A stretch of DNA of 64,000 bases from Roseibium porphyridii (GTDB lineage Bacteria > Pseudomonadota > Alphaproteobacteria > Rhizobiales > Stappiaceae). Position numbers and translations under genes: made by a program. Positions 45,211 to 54,335 of the stretch are shown in pieces; position 1 is the stretch's first letter; each line of letters starts with the position of its first letter. The stretch covers positions 2,770,001-2,834,000 of the forward strand of contig NZ_CP120863.1 in assembly GCF_026191725.2 (NCBI RefSeq), written 5' to 3'. The notes beneath the pieces are model-generated. The model was not told the DNA's origin and ran no database searches. It saw only the letters and a program-made list of their open reading frames with translations.

Positions 45211-47652
45211 TCAGACTTTAACGCGCTCGGATTTCGGGTCGTAAAAAGGTTTCAGTGATGCTTCTGCTTCACAGCGCACGCCAGCGACCTCGATTTCAAA
45301 AGACGAGCTGAGAAGCTGATCGGGGCTTTCGCCCGGGCATGGCACGTAGCCAAGCCCCATGGCACTGCCGAGGGTATGGCCATAGTTCCCGCTGCTCAGG
45401 AAACCAACAACTTCTCCGTTTCGCAAAATCGGTTCAGCGTGATAGAGCAGGGGCTCTGGGTCTTTCAGGCGGAACTGCACGAGCCGCCGTTGCAACCCTT
45501 CCTCGCGTTTGCGCAAAACAGCTTCACGACCGATAAAGTCGGGTTTGTCCCGTTTGACCGCAAAACCCAAACCAGCTTCCAGAATGTGATCTTCACAGGT
45601 GATGTCGTGGCCGAAGTGGCGGAAGCCTTTTTCGATCCGGCAGGAATCCATCATGTGAAGCCCACACAGTTTTGCGCCAAGTTCCTGGCCGGCTTCTTGA
45701 AGCGTTTCAAAGACATGTGCCGCCATGTCGGAGGAAACATAAAGCTCCCATCCCAGCTCACCGACATAAGTGACCCGGTGGGCCCTCGCCAAACCCATGC
45801 CGATCTCTATGTCCTGTGCCGTGCCGAACGGATTGGTTGCATTCGTGAAGTCGTTCGGCGAGACAGCTTCCAGCAATTTCCGGGAGTTTGGCCCCATCAC
45901 GGCCAGAACAGCCTCGCCGGATGTGACATCGGTGATAACCACGCGGTAGTCGCCAACATGGCGGCGTAACCAGGTCTCGTCGGCCAGTCGCGTGGCCGCT
46001 GGTGTGACCACGAGATAGACGGTTTCGGAAAGACGCGTGACCGTGACATCCGCTTCAATGCCGCCCTGCTTGTTGAGCAATTGCGTATAAACGATTTTAC
46101 CAACCGGTACCGAATAATCACCACCGGCGACATAGTTCAGGAATGGTTCGGCGTCCGGGCCTTCAATGCGAATTTTGCCGAAGGACGACATGTCGTAGAT
46201 GCCGACATTTTCCCGGATCGTCATGTGTTCGCGTTTGGAGTTTTCAAACCAGTTCTGGCGTTTCCAGGTGTATCGGTATTCTCGTTCCTGACCTTCATCG
46301 GCGAACCAATTGGCGCGTTCCCACCCTGCGAACTCGCCGAAAACAGCACCCGATGCCTTGAGGTGCTCATGCAAAGGGGACCGCCTGATGCCGCGAGCGG
46401 TGGCTTTCTGCCGGTAAGGAAAGTGGTCCGCATAGAGCAGGCCAAGTGTTTCCTTCGACCGTTCATAAAGATATGTGCGGTTTCCCTGAAAGGGCTGCAT
46501 GCGTGAAATGTCGACATCGCCGAGGTCGAAGGGCTTCTCGCCTGTGTTCATCCATTCCGCCAGCGCCATTCCAGCGCCGCCAGCGGACTGAATTCCGATC
46601 GAATTGAAACCTGCCGCAACCCAAACGTTGTCCATCTCCGGCGCCAGGCCAAGGTGGTATGCATCGTCCGGTGTGAAGCTTTCCGGGCCATTGAAGAAGG
46701 TATGAATGCCGACTTCAGCCAAAATCGGCAACCGGTTCACAGCGGCCTCTAGGATCGGCTCGAAGTGGTCGAAGTCTTCCGGCAGCTGGTCGAACTCGAA
46801 GTCTTCGGGAATGCCGTTCATGGCCCAGGGCTTGGCATTGGGCTCAAAAGCGCCAAGGAGGATTTTTCCCGCATCTTCCTTGTAATAGGCGCATTCGTCC
46901 GGAACCCGAAGGACAGGCATATGAGGGAGCCCGGAAACGTTGTCGGTGACGATATAGAAGTGTTCACAAGCATGAAGCGGAACATTCACACCGGCCATGC
47001 GTCCCAGTTCATGGCCCCACATGCCGCCACAATTGACCACGTGATCGCATTCAATGACACCGGTGCCGTCTGCTGATTGCCACTCGACACCCGTCACTCT
47101 TTGTCCGGCTTTCTGCAGACCGGTCACCTTGACCCGTTCCATGACCTTGGCGCCACCCATCCTGGCACCCTTGGCCAGCGCGAGTGCGATATTGGCCGGA
47201 TCGCCCTGACCATCAAGAGGCAGATAAACACCGGCCACCACGCCGTCGGTGTTCAGATACTCGTATCTGGATTTGACTTCAGAGGGGGATATTTCCTCCA
47301 CTTCCACGCCAAAGGCCCGCGCCATGGACGCTTGCCGGTAGATCTCTTCCTTGCGTTCCTCGGTGAGCGCGACCGTGATCGACCCGCAGCGCCGGAACCC
47401 GGTAGCAACCTCCGTTTCGGCCTCCAGCTTTCCATAGAGTTCCTGGCTGTATTTGGCGAGCCGGGTCATGTTTTCTGTCGCCCGCAACTGCGCGATCAGG
47501 CCGGCCGCATGCCAGGTCGTGCCTGATGTCAGCTGCTTGCGTTCCAACAGAACGACATCGGTCCAGCCTTGTTTGACAAGATGGTAGGCGACGGAACATC
47601 CGATGACGCCACCGCCGATAATGACGACGCGAGCCTTTGATGGAGGTGTCAC
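45211..47652 (-). CDS. FAD/GcvT dehydrogenase (dimethylglycine/sarcosine type), copy 1
   Basis: 813 residues. N-terminal DAO-type FAD domain (VVIIGGGVIGCSVAYHL) with TTWHAAG, the motif whose His carries covalent FAD in dimethylglycine and sarcosine dehydrogenases. Then the FAO_M segment and a C-terminal GcvT aminomethyltransferase fold (GELGWELYVS and DSCRIEKGFRHFGHDI), which in relatives loads the released C1 unit onto tetrahydrofolate. GTG start at 47652. The family oxidises N-methyl groups. Its setting between tau genes suggests N-methyl- or N,N-dimethyltaurine as substrate; that is inference, and glycine-betaine-derived substrates remain possible. Confidence 0.85.
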   Translation of the reverse strand: MTPPSKARVVIIGGGVIGCSVAYHLVKQGWTDVVLLERKQLTSGTTWHAAGLIAQLRATENMTRLAKYSQELYGKLEAETEVATGFRRCGSITVALTEERKEEIYRQASMARAFGVEVEEISPSEVKSRYEYLNTDGVVAGVYLPLDGQGDPANIALALAKGARMGGAKVMERVKVTGLQKAGQRVTGVEWQSADGTGVIECDHVVNCGGMWGHELGRMAGVNVPLHACEHFYIVTDNVSGLPHMPVLRVPDECAYYKEDAGKILLGAFEPNAKPWAMNGIPEDFEFDQLPEDFDHFEPILEAAVNRLPILAEVGIHTFFNGPESFTPDDAYHLGLAPEMDNVWVAAGFNSIGIQSAGGAGMALAEWMNTGEKPFDLGDVDISRMQPFQGNRTYLYERSKETLGLLYADHFPYRQKATARGIRRSPLHEHLKASGAVFGEFAGWERANWFADEGQEREYRYTWKRQNWFENSKREHMTIRENVGIYDMSSFGKIRIEGPDAEPFLNYVAGGDYSVPVGKIVYTQLLNKQGGIEADVTVTRLSETVYLVVTPAATRLADETWLRRHVGDYRVVITDVTSGEAVLAVMGPNSRKLLEAVSPNDFTNATNPFGTAQDIEIGMGLARAHRVTYVGELGWELYVSSDMAAHVFETLQEAGQELGAKLCGLHMMDSCRIEKGFRHFGHDITCEDHILEAGLGFAVKRDKPDFIGREAVLRKREEGLQRRLVQFRLKDPEPLLYHAEPILRNGEVVGFLSSGNYGHTLGSAMGLGYVPCPGESPDQLLSSSFEIEVAGVRCEAEASLKPFYDPKSERVKV

Positions 47653-47759
47653 GATGAGCTCTTTCCGATTTCAAGACCTGAGGAGATGTCTCCGTCAGAC
47701 CGAGTGTTGATGGCTATGTCCAAAGGACGAATTTGAAATTGAAAACCAAGGGCTTGTCC

Positions 47760-50201
47760 TCAAGCCCTCAGTCGTTCGTTCTCGGGATCCCAAAGCGGCT
47801 GATCTGGCTGCACGACAGCCTTGTGGCGTTTGCCGTAGATCTCTACTTCAAGTTCCGTTCCAGGTTCCGCCAGGGTTGCCTTGACCACGCCGAGCGCGAT
47901 GGAGGCATTGATCCTGTATCCCCATCCACCGGACGTGACTTCGCCGATCAGCTCGCCGTCCTTGAAAATGCAGGCCATATAGGGAGCATCGCACGCGTCG
48001 GCATCAACGGTGAGTGTGACAAATCCCTTTTTCGGTCCTTGTTCTGCTTCCGTTTGAAGAGCGGATTTCCCTGGATAGTCCTGCAGCTTTTGAAGTTTGA
48101 CGAAGCGTCCAAGACCGCTTTCCAGCAGGGTGTAGTCGGAGGAAAGATCTACTTTCCAGGCGCGATACCCCTTTTCCAGCCGCAGAGAATTCAGTGCGAA
48201 CATGCCGAATGGCGTTGCGCCTTGTTTCAAAACGGCATCGTAGATGACGGGCATGTCGTCGAAACTTGCGTGCACCTCCCAACCGAGTTCTCCTGCAAAG
48301 GAAACCCGAACGAGTAGAGCCGGTTTTCCGGCAACTTCCGTATATTGGTGGGTTAGCCAGCCCGTGGACAGGTCCGCATCCGTCAGTTTGGCAAAAAGCT
48401 CGCGGGATTTGGGGCCGCTTACAATAAGCGTTGTCACTTCACGTGTGCGATCCTTGAGGCTGAGACCTTCTGGCAGTCCGTCCTTCAATACAGCGAAGTC
48501 GTGCCATTGGGCAGGGGCTGCGGTAATCAGCGTGAAGTCGTCTTCGTCGTGTCTGATGATCGACATTTCGGTCAGGACGCGGCCACGGTTGTCGGGGAAA
48601 TAGCCGAGTGTCATGCGGCCGGCTTTTGGAAGCGCGCCGGCAATCTTGTTGCGCAAATATTCCGCGGCACCTTCGCCGTTCAGAGCAAAGCGGCTGAAGC
48701 CTGGCAGATCGAGAACGCCGACACCGTCTCTGACGGCTTCACACTCTGCACGCACGCGCTGTTCCCAAGGCCCGGAACGATTCCAGGTCTGGGTGGCTTC
48801 TTCGCCGATGTCGTCTCCAGCTTCTGCAAACCAGTTTGCTCGCTCCCAGCCGTTGAAGGTGCCCATCTGGCCACCCAATTCAAGAACCTTGGTGTGGTTG
48901 GGGGACACTTTCCGGTCTGGTGCTGCAGGCCATCTGTGGTGCGGAAAGTGCATCGCATATTCGTGGCCGTACACTTCCTTGGCCTTGTCGACACAATATT
49001 GGTCGTCGGTGTAATCGGTATAGCGACGCGGATCGACGCACCACATGTCCCATTCGGTATGGCCGTGCATGATCCATTCGGCGGCGACTTTGCCAGCTCC
49101 TCCGCCCTGAGCGATGCCAAAGGTGAAGGAATGCGCTTCAAATGCGTTCGGGACGCCCGGCATCGGGCCAATCATCGGCAAGCCATCCGGCGCATAAGGG
49201 ATCGGTCCGTTGATGTTTCGGCTGACCCCTTGGGTTCCCAAAAGCGGTACGCGGGCCATCGCGTCCTCGATGTACCATTCGAGACGGTCCAGATCGTCAG
49301 GATAAAGCTGAAAGCTGAAATCTTCGGGCATCTGATCGTCTGGCGTTACCCAGGCGGCCTGGCAGTTACGTTCGTAAGGCCCGAGGTTGAAGCCGACTGT
49401 TTCCTGGCGCAGATAATAAGAGCTGTCGACATCCCGGATCATGGGCAGTTTTCGGCCGTTTTCCTTCGTCCAGGCTTCAACTTCCGGCACCGGTTCGGTC
49501 AGGAAATACTGGTGGCTCATCACTGCTGCCGGGACAGGGCGTCCACCAAACGGCAGGAACCATTCCCCAACGCGCTTTGCATAGTAGCCGGCAGCATTGA
49601 CCACATATTCGCAGCGAATGTCGCCCTTGTCCGTGTGGACGATCCATTCACCATTTTCCCGACTAACGCCCGTTGCCGGCGTGAAACGCGTGATCTTAGC
49701 GCCATGGGCACGTGCGCCCTTTGCGAGTGCCTGTGTAACCTGGGCAGGATCGATATCGCCGTCGAGTGCATCCCAAAGGCCACCTGCAAGGTCATGGGTC
49801 TCCATGAATGGGTAATGTTGCTGCAATTCCTCTGGTGTGCAGATGTCCATTTTTAGACCCATCTGCCGTGCCATACCGACCGCGTGCTCGAATTCCATCA
49901 TGCGCTCGTCGCTGTGCGCCAGGCGAATTGCCCCGGTCACATGATAGTTGATCGGATAGTCAACCTCATCGGCCAGGCCGCGATACAGCTTCAAACTGTA
50001 GCGCTGCATGTTCATGATGCCGTAGTTCATCGCGAAGTTCGGACAGTTTCCTGCGGCATGCCAGGTTGAACCTGCGGTCAGTTCATTCTTTTCCAGCAGA
50101 ATGCAGTCGGACCAGCCGTTCTTGGCAAGGTGATACAGCGTGGCAACACCAACGACACCGCCGCCGATGATTACAACTCGGGCTGTAGAGGGTACGGACA
50201 T
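47760..50201 (-). CDS. FAD/GcvT dehydrogenase (dimethylglycine/sarcosine type), copy 2
   Basis: 813 residues with the same layout as copy 1: Rossmann VVIIGGGVVGVATLYHL, STWHAAGNCPN for covalent flavin, and a GcvT domain with AGELGWEVHASF and NSLRLEKGYRAWKVDL. It is clearly diverged from copy 1 (for example AGNCPNF versus AGLIAQL after the His), so the two probably act on different N-methylation states. ATG at 50201 with AAGGA upstream. It starts 23 bp after the XRE-cupin regulator gene and leads into copy 1 after 107 bp; all are one likely transcript. Confidence 0.85.
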   Translation of the reverse strand: MSVPSTARVVIIGGGVVGVATLYHLAKNGWSDCILLEKNELTAGSTWHAAGNCPNFAMNYGIMNMQRYSLKLYRGLADEVDYPINYHVTGAIRLAHSDERMMEFEHAVGMARQMGLKMDICTPEELQQHYPFMETHDLAGGLWDALDGDIDPAQVTQALAKGARAHGAKITRFTPATGVSRENGEWIVHTDKGDIRCEYVVNAAGYYAKRVGEWFLPFGGRPVPAAVMSHQYFLTEPVPEVEAWTKENGRKLPMIRDVDSSYYLRQETVGFNLGPYERNCQAAWVTPDDQMPEDFSFQLYPDDLDRLEWYIEDAMARVPLLGTQGVSRNINGPIPYAPDGLPMIGPMPGVPNAFEAHSFTFGIAQGGGAGKVAAEWIMHGHTEWDMWCVDPRRYTDYTDDQYCVDKAKEVYGHEYAMHFPHHRWPAAPDRKVSPNHTKVLELGGQMGTFNGWERANWFAEAGDDIGEEATQTWNRSGPWEQRVRAECEAVRDGVGVLDLPGFSRFALNGEGAAEYLRNKIAGALPKAGRMTLGYFPDNRGRVLTEMSIIRHDEDDFTLITAAPAQWHDFAVLKDGLPEGLSLKDRTREVTTLIVSGPKSRELFAKLTDADLSTGWLTHQYTEVAGKPALLVRVSFAGELGWEVHASFDDMPVIYDAVLKQGATPFGMFALNSLRLEKGYRAWKVDLSSDYTLLESGLGRFVKLQKLQDYPGKSALQTEAEQGPKKGFVTLTVDADACDAPYMACIFKDGELIGEVTSGGWGYRINASIALGVVKATLAEPGTELEVEIYGKRHKAVVQPDQPLWDPENERLRA

Positions 50202-50224
50202 TCAGTATTCCTTCTTGGAATGCG

Positions 50225-50779
50225 TCAATAAACGGGTGGGGAAATCACCCAAATGGCGATTGCGGGCTCGGAGTAGGGATTGCTCCAGCGATAGGCCGCA
50301 TTGCGGATGCGAAAGCTGTCTCCTGCCGCCACGGTGAAAGGTTCATCATCGAGCCAGATATCCAGTTTTCCGGAGATGAGATAGGCGACTTCCTGCGTGG
50401 GGCGCTGAATGGGTTTGTCGCGCGACGAGCCAGGCTGAAAGGTGGAGTGGATCATCTCGAAATTGTCGGTCAGATCGGGCGAAATCAGCGTCTCGAGAAG
50501 TCCGGCGTCGCGTTCGCCAATTACTCGGCGGGCCTTCGCCCTGACGACTTTGCCACTCTCGTTTTCCGGACCATCGGTGCTTCCGAAGAACAATGAAACC
50601 TGCACTCCGAAAGCGTCCGCGATCTCCCGCAGGTCGGACATTCTGGGTGTTGAAATGTCACGCTCTACCTGCGACAGCCAGCCGACAGATCTGCCCAATC
50701 TGTTGGCCAGGTCTTCAAGCGTCATTTTTCGGGCCGTTCGAAGAGCTCGGATGTCCTCGCCCAGACTGCTATGTTCCAT
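50225..50779 (-). CDS. XRE-family regulator with C-terminal cupin
   Basis: 184 residues. The N-terminal helix-turn-helix (DIRALRTARKMTLEDLANRLGRSVGWLSQVERDISTP) is followed by a cupin sensor domain (PTQEVAYLISGKLDIWLDDEPFTVAAGDSFRI). This HTH-cupin layout occurs in regulators of amine and amino-acid catabolism such as PuuR and SutR. It is 23 bp upstream of the FAD/GcvT pair on the same strand, so it is the likely local regulator of those genes, responding to a small amine ligand. A perfect palindrome lies just upstream. Confidence 0.88.
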   Translation of the reverse strand: MEHSSLGEDIRALRTARKMTLEDLANRLGRSVGWLSQVERDISTPRMSDLREIADAFGVQVSLFFGSTDGPENESGKVVRAKARRVIGERDAGLLETLISPDLTDNFEMIHSTFQPGSSRDKPIQRPTQEVAYLISGKLDIWLDDEPFTVAAGDSFRIRNAAYRWSNPYSEPAIAIWVISPPVY

Positions 50780-50794
50780 TCTGAAGACCTGCTT

Positions 50795-50807
50795 GTGAAA
50801 ATTTCAC
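50795..50807. promoter_or_regulatory. Candidate XRE-cupin operator
   Basis: GTGAAA-A-TTTCAC is a perfect 13-bp palindrome, 15 bp before the regulator's ATG. Two further AATTTCA-like copies lie upstream near 50811 and 50846. Position suits autoregulation and control of the downstream dehydrogenases. Confidence 0.5.
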
Positions 50808-51018
50808 CGATAATTTCATGCGACAATATGAAAAAATCAACAAAAATTTCACGCCGCAGAAAGATTCTTTGTCGTGCCGCCAATTCGCTTCGCTGAAAGG
50901 AACTCAAACGTGTTGAATTCGGTGCGAATTTCGCGTTCGGCAACCGTTGTTGTGACTGGAAAAATCTAAGGTGTGAAATGCGGGTCAGCTGATTTGCGCG
51001 CTGAAAAGAGCAAGCCGG

Positions 51019-52488
51019 CTAACGGCGGGCTTCCCTGATTTTTTTGCCGATAAGGGAAATGCCATCGGGAATACGCGCCGAGGCAATGGAAGAATAGGCC
51101 AGGCGATAGTGCCCAGGGTCTTCTTCATCGGTCGCGAAAAAGGCGCTGCCGGGTTCAATAAGAACCCCATCCTGTCTGAGGCTCATAGCAAGTTTTGTGC
51201 TGTCGATGCCGTCTGGTGCCTTCATCCAAAAGGACGATCCGCCGAAGGTTCCCTGCGTTGTGAGTGAAAGTCGTTCTTCACTGATGCTTTGCTCCATGAT
51301 CGAGCGCCGTTTCCGATAGATGCGCCCCATGCGCGCGATCTGGGCGTCATAGTGACCAAGGGACAGAAAATAGGCCGCGGTACGCTGAATGAGGCCAGGC
51401 GGGTGGCGCAATACAAGCGACCGCAGCGCGCGTGCTTCACGGATGAAAGGTTCTGAGGCAACGATGTATCCGAGCCGCAGTCCGGGAAAAAGCGACTTGG
51501 AGAACGAACCCACATAAATCACACAGCCTGTCGGATCGAGGGACTTGAGAGCCGGGGAAGGGGATTTGAGAAACGAAATCTCGAATTCATAATCGTCTTC
51601 AACGACAACAAACTCACCTTCGGCGGCCAGCTCCAGGAGCCTGTGACGACGGGATACCGGCATTGTTGCGTTTGTGGGGCAATGATGGCTCGGCGTGGTG
51701 AAAACCACGTCCAGACTATCTGGAAGCTTTTCAGGTGGCAGGCCGGCGTTATCGACGTCAATGGAGATCGTGTTGCATCTGGTCTGATTGAGGATTTGCC
51801 GCAGGCCAGGGTAACAGGGGTTTTCTATTACAGCCGTACGGCGCTGGGTTAGCAGTATCTGCGCGGTGATCCAAAGCGCATGTTGTGCGCCCATTGTAAT
51901 CAGGATCTCTTCCGGGCGCGCGGTGATCCCGCGTCTCGGCAGGATCTGGCGCAGGATAAACTCGACCAGCATAGGGTCGTCGCGCTCGTAATAGTCGGTC
52001 GCCAGAATGTCGAAATCCTTGCGGCCGACAGCCTTCAGTGCACAGTTTCGCCAGTTGTGGTGATCGAAGAGACGCGGATCGGACTGGCCATAGATGAAGG
52101 GATATTTGTAGTCACGCCAGTTTTGCGGACGCATGACGGGCACATGTGCCAGGAACCGCTGGCCAAGCGTGCGTGACCAGTCGATGCCCGTGTTTTCCGA
52201 CTGGTCCGGCAAATTGAATTTCGGCCTGCTTGGAGCGTTTTGCGCGACGTAATAGCCGGATCGGCCTTTTGAAATCAGATATTCGTTGGAGACGAGTTCT
52301 GTATAGGCAATCGTGACCGTTATCCTGGCGACACCAAGATGCTCGGCAAGTTTGCGGCTTGACGGCATCCGTTCGCCCGGCAGGCAACGACCGGACAGAA
52401 TGGCTTCGACCACGAGCTGCTGTATTTGCTGCTGCAGCGAGGTTTCAGTGTCGGGTCGAAGGAAGAATGTCTCCGCCGGTATTGCCAT
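51019..52488 (-). CDS. tauR: TauR, MocR-type GntR/aminotransferase regulator
   Basis: 489 residues. The N-terminal winged helix (QIQQLVVEAILSGRCLPGERMPSSRKLAEHLGVARITVTIAY) is joined to a PLP-dependent aminotransferase-like domain with the PLP lysine in VGSFSKSLFPGLRLGY. In Rhodobacter capsulatus, TauR of this type activates tpa and binds direct repeats. Here it lies 149 bp after tpa on the same strand. Taurine probably binds the domain through PLP. The ATG at 52488 is 2 bp from a direct-repeat element. Confidence 0.92.
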   Translation of the reverse strand: MAIPAETFFLRPDTETSLQQQIQQLVVEAILSGRCLPGERMPSSRKLAEHLGVARITVTIAYTELVSNEYLISKGRSGYYVAQNAPSRPKFNLPDQSENTGIDWSRTLGQRFLAHVPVMRPQNWRDYKYPFIYGQSDPRLFDHHNWRNCALKAVGRKDFDILATDYYERDDPMLVEFILRQILPRRGITARPEEILITMGAQHALWITAQILLTQRRTAVIENPCYPGLRQILNQTRCNTISIDVDNAGLPPEKLPDSLDVVFTTPSHHCPTNATMPVSRRHRLLELAAEGEFVVVEDDYEFEISFLKSPSPALKSLDPTGCVIYVGSFSKSLFPGLRLGYIVASEPFIREARALRSLVLRHPPGLIQRTAAYFLSLGHYDAQIARMGRIYRKRRSIMEQSISEERLSLTTQGTFGGSSFWMKAPDGIDSTKLAMSLRQDGVLIEPGSAFFATDEEDPGHYRLAYSSIASARIPDGISLIGKKIREARR

Positions 52489-52490
52489 GC

Positions 52491-52522
52491 CTGGACCTAA
52501 TTTTTGGAATGTCTGGACCTAT
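52491..52522. promoter_or_regulatory. Direct repeat, probable TauR box
   Basis: CTGGACCTAA (52491-52500) and CTGGACCTAT (52513-52522) repeat with a 22-bp period, about two helical turns. TauR is known to bind direct repeats. The copy nearest the gene overlaps the ribosome-binding region of tauR, which suggests autorepression as well as, or instead of, activation. Confidence 0.65.
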
Positions 52523-52559
52523 TAGATGGTTCATCGGGTCGTTTGGCAATTGAAATTCG

Positions 52560-52603
52560 CGCAAAAAATAAGCGTGGTTGTTTCGGGGCAACCACGCTTT
52601 TCA
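52560..52603 (-). terminator. Rho-independent terminator of tpa
   Basis: A 10-bp perfect stem AAGCGTGGTT (52570-52579) / AACCACGCTT (52590-52599), 34 bp past the tpa stop, is followed on the minus strand by TTATTTTTT. On the plus strand it ends TTTT, so it may work both ways. It isolates tpa from tauR. Confidence 0.85.
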
Positions 52604-52637
52604 GTTTCAGGGAGTTATCGCTGTTCGCAGCGAGTTG

Positions 52638-54023
52638 TTATCCGAAGACCCGTGTCAGTGCGCCGTCGATCGCGTCCGTGATCTGGTCGATATCGTCTGA
52701 CGTCGCAATCAGAGCCGGAGACAGACAAATGGTGTTGTTGAGGCCTGGCAAGGCGCGGTTGGTGACACCGATGATGACGCCTTGCTTCATGCAATCGGCA
52801 ACGATTGCCTGCATGAGTTTTTCTTCCGCCGGTTCCTTCGTATCGCGATCCTTGACCAGTTCAGCACCGCAGAAAAGACCAATGCCGCGCACATCGCCGA
52901 TCACGGAGTGCTTGTCCATCAGTCCGTGGAGATTGGCCATCAGCCGCTCACCCATTGCGGTTGTGTTGTCGAGGAGACTTTCGTCCTCGATGATCTTCAT
53001 GTTTTCAAGGGCTGCCGCCGGACCGGCAGTGCAGCCGCCAAAAGTGGAAATGTCGCGGAAGTGGTTCAAGGGATCACTTGTGTCGTCCTTGAAGAGGTCG
53101 AAAACCTGTTCAGTGGTGACCATGCAGGCAATTGCGGCATAACCTGACGCCACACCCTTTGCCATCGTGACAAAGTCCGGCTTGATGCCGTAGTGCTGGT
53201 AGCCGAACCATTTTCCTGTTCTTCCAACGCCACAGACCACTTCATCGATGTGAAGCAGGATATCGTATTTCCGGCAAATTTCCTGAACACGGTCCCAATA
53301 TCCCTTGGGAGGGGTGATTACACCGCCGCCTGCGGTGACCGGTTCCAGGCACAGTGCACCGACAGTATCCGGCCCCTCACGCAGGATCACTTCCTCAATG
53401 GCGTCGGCCGCACGTTCGCCATATTCCTCAACGTCCCATTGAGCGCGATATTCGCAGCAGTGGGGAACGGAAACAAAACCGGGCGTATAGGGACCGTATT
53501 GCGCATTACGCTCCGGTTGGCCGCCGGCAGAAATCGTCGTGATGGACGAGCCATGGTAGTCACGCTCCCGGTAGAGGATCTTGTGCTTTTTGCCGCCGTA
53601 TCGCTTGTGAGCGATCTGACGCACGATCTTGAAGGCCTTTTCGTTGGCTTCAGTGCCCGAATTGGTGAAGTAAACGCGGCTCATGCCCGGCATCTTGGAG
53701 ATGAGACGCTCGGAAAAGAGCGCTCCTGGAATGGAGCCGGCGGAATTGGCGAAATAGTTGAGTTTGATGAGCTGATCACGAATGGCGTCAGCAATAGAGA
53801 CGCGGCCATAGCCGACATTCACCGTCCACACACCGCCCGAAACAGCATCCAGATGCTCTTTGCCGGTCGCATCCCACAGCCGCATGCCCTTGCCTTCGAC
53901 CATGATCTTCGGGTCGGTCGTTTCCAGGGACTTGTGTTGAAAGAGGTGATGCCAGACATGGCTGCGGTCGGCTTCAATGATTTCGCTCATGTCGTTCGGG
54001 GATGCTGCAATATTCACGGCCAT
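52638..54023 (-). CDS. tpa: Taurine:pyruvate aminotransferase
   Basis: 461 residues of class III PLP aminotransferases. The PLP lysine is in FVTMAKGVASGYA and the cofactor segment is YFTNSGTEANEKAFKIVR; the N-terminal HVWHHLFQHKSLETTDPKIM and the long C-terminus match Tpa more than other omega-aminotransferases. It converts taurine and pyruvate to sulfoacetaldehyde and alanine. The start is ATG 54023; GTG at 54017 would give better Shine-Dalgarno spacing. Divergent tauA lies 312 bp away. Confidence 0.92.
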   Translation of the reverse strand: MAVNIAASPNDMSEIIEADRSHVWHHLFQHKSLETTDPKIMVEGKGMRLWDATGKEHLDAVSGGVWTVNVGYGRVSIADAIRDQLIKLNYFANSAGSIPGALFSERLISKMPGMSRVYFTNSGTEANEKAFKIVRQIAHKRYGGKKHKILYRERDYHGSSITTISAGGQPERNAQYGPYTPGFVSVPHCCEYRAQWDVEEYGERAADAIEEVILREGPDTVGALCLEPVTAGGGVITPPKGYWDRVQEICRKYDILLHIDEVVCGVGRTGKWFGYQHYGIKPDFVTMAKGVASGYAAIACMVTTEQVFDLFKDDTSDPLNHFRDISTFGGCTAGPAAALENMKIIEDESLLDNTTAMGERLMANLHGLMDKHSVIGDVRGIGLFCGAELVKDRDTKEPAEEKLMQAIVADCMKQGVIIGVTNRALPGLNNTICLSPALIATSDDIDQITDAIDGALTRVFG

Positions 54024-54335
54024 ATCCTTTCGTGCGTCAGCTTCATGCGCGACTGAAGAGTGAATTCGATTGAGAGTTCTGCCAGCCTAAATCTAGGCAA
54101 TTGCTCAGTTTTCAAGCAGGAACGTCAATTTCCGGTCCAGACAACATGCACCCAGCGGCGACATATAGGGCCAGATCGGGAATAGCTTTAGTTCCAGTTG
54201 AGTGTTTCTATTGTAACCGTGCGGTTCTGTCGTAACCATTTTCAAACGCAGGCCAGCCGTACAAACTGGGAGACGGCAAAAGACAGGAACACCTGCATGC
54301 CTGCATAATAACGAGGGAACAGTGGGAAGATAAAA
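54024..54335. promoter_or_regulatory. tpa / tauABC divergent promoter region
   Basis: 312 bp serving both tpa and tauA. It holds an isolated GTCCAG (TauR half-repeat on the minus strand) at 54135-54140, the palindrome GCCTA-aatc-TAGGC near 54085 and a GTAACC direct repeat at 54213 and 54232. No perfect copy of the tauR-proximal repeat is seen, so TauR binding here is uncertain. Confidence 0.4.
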
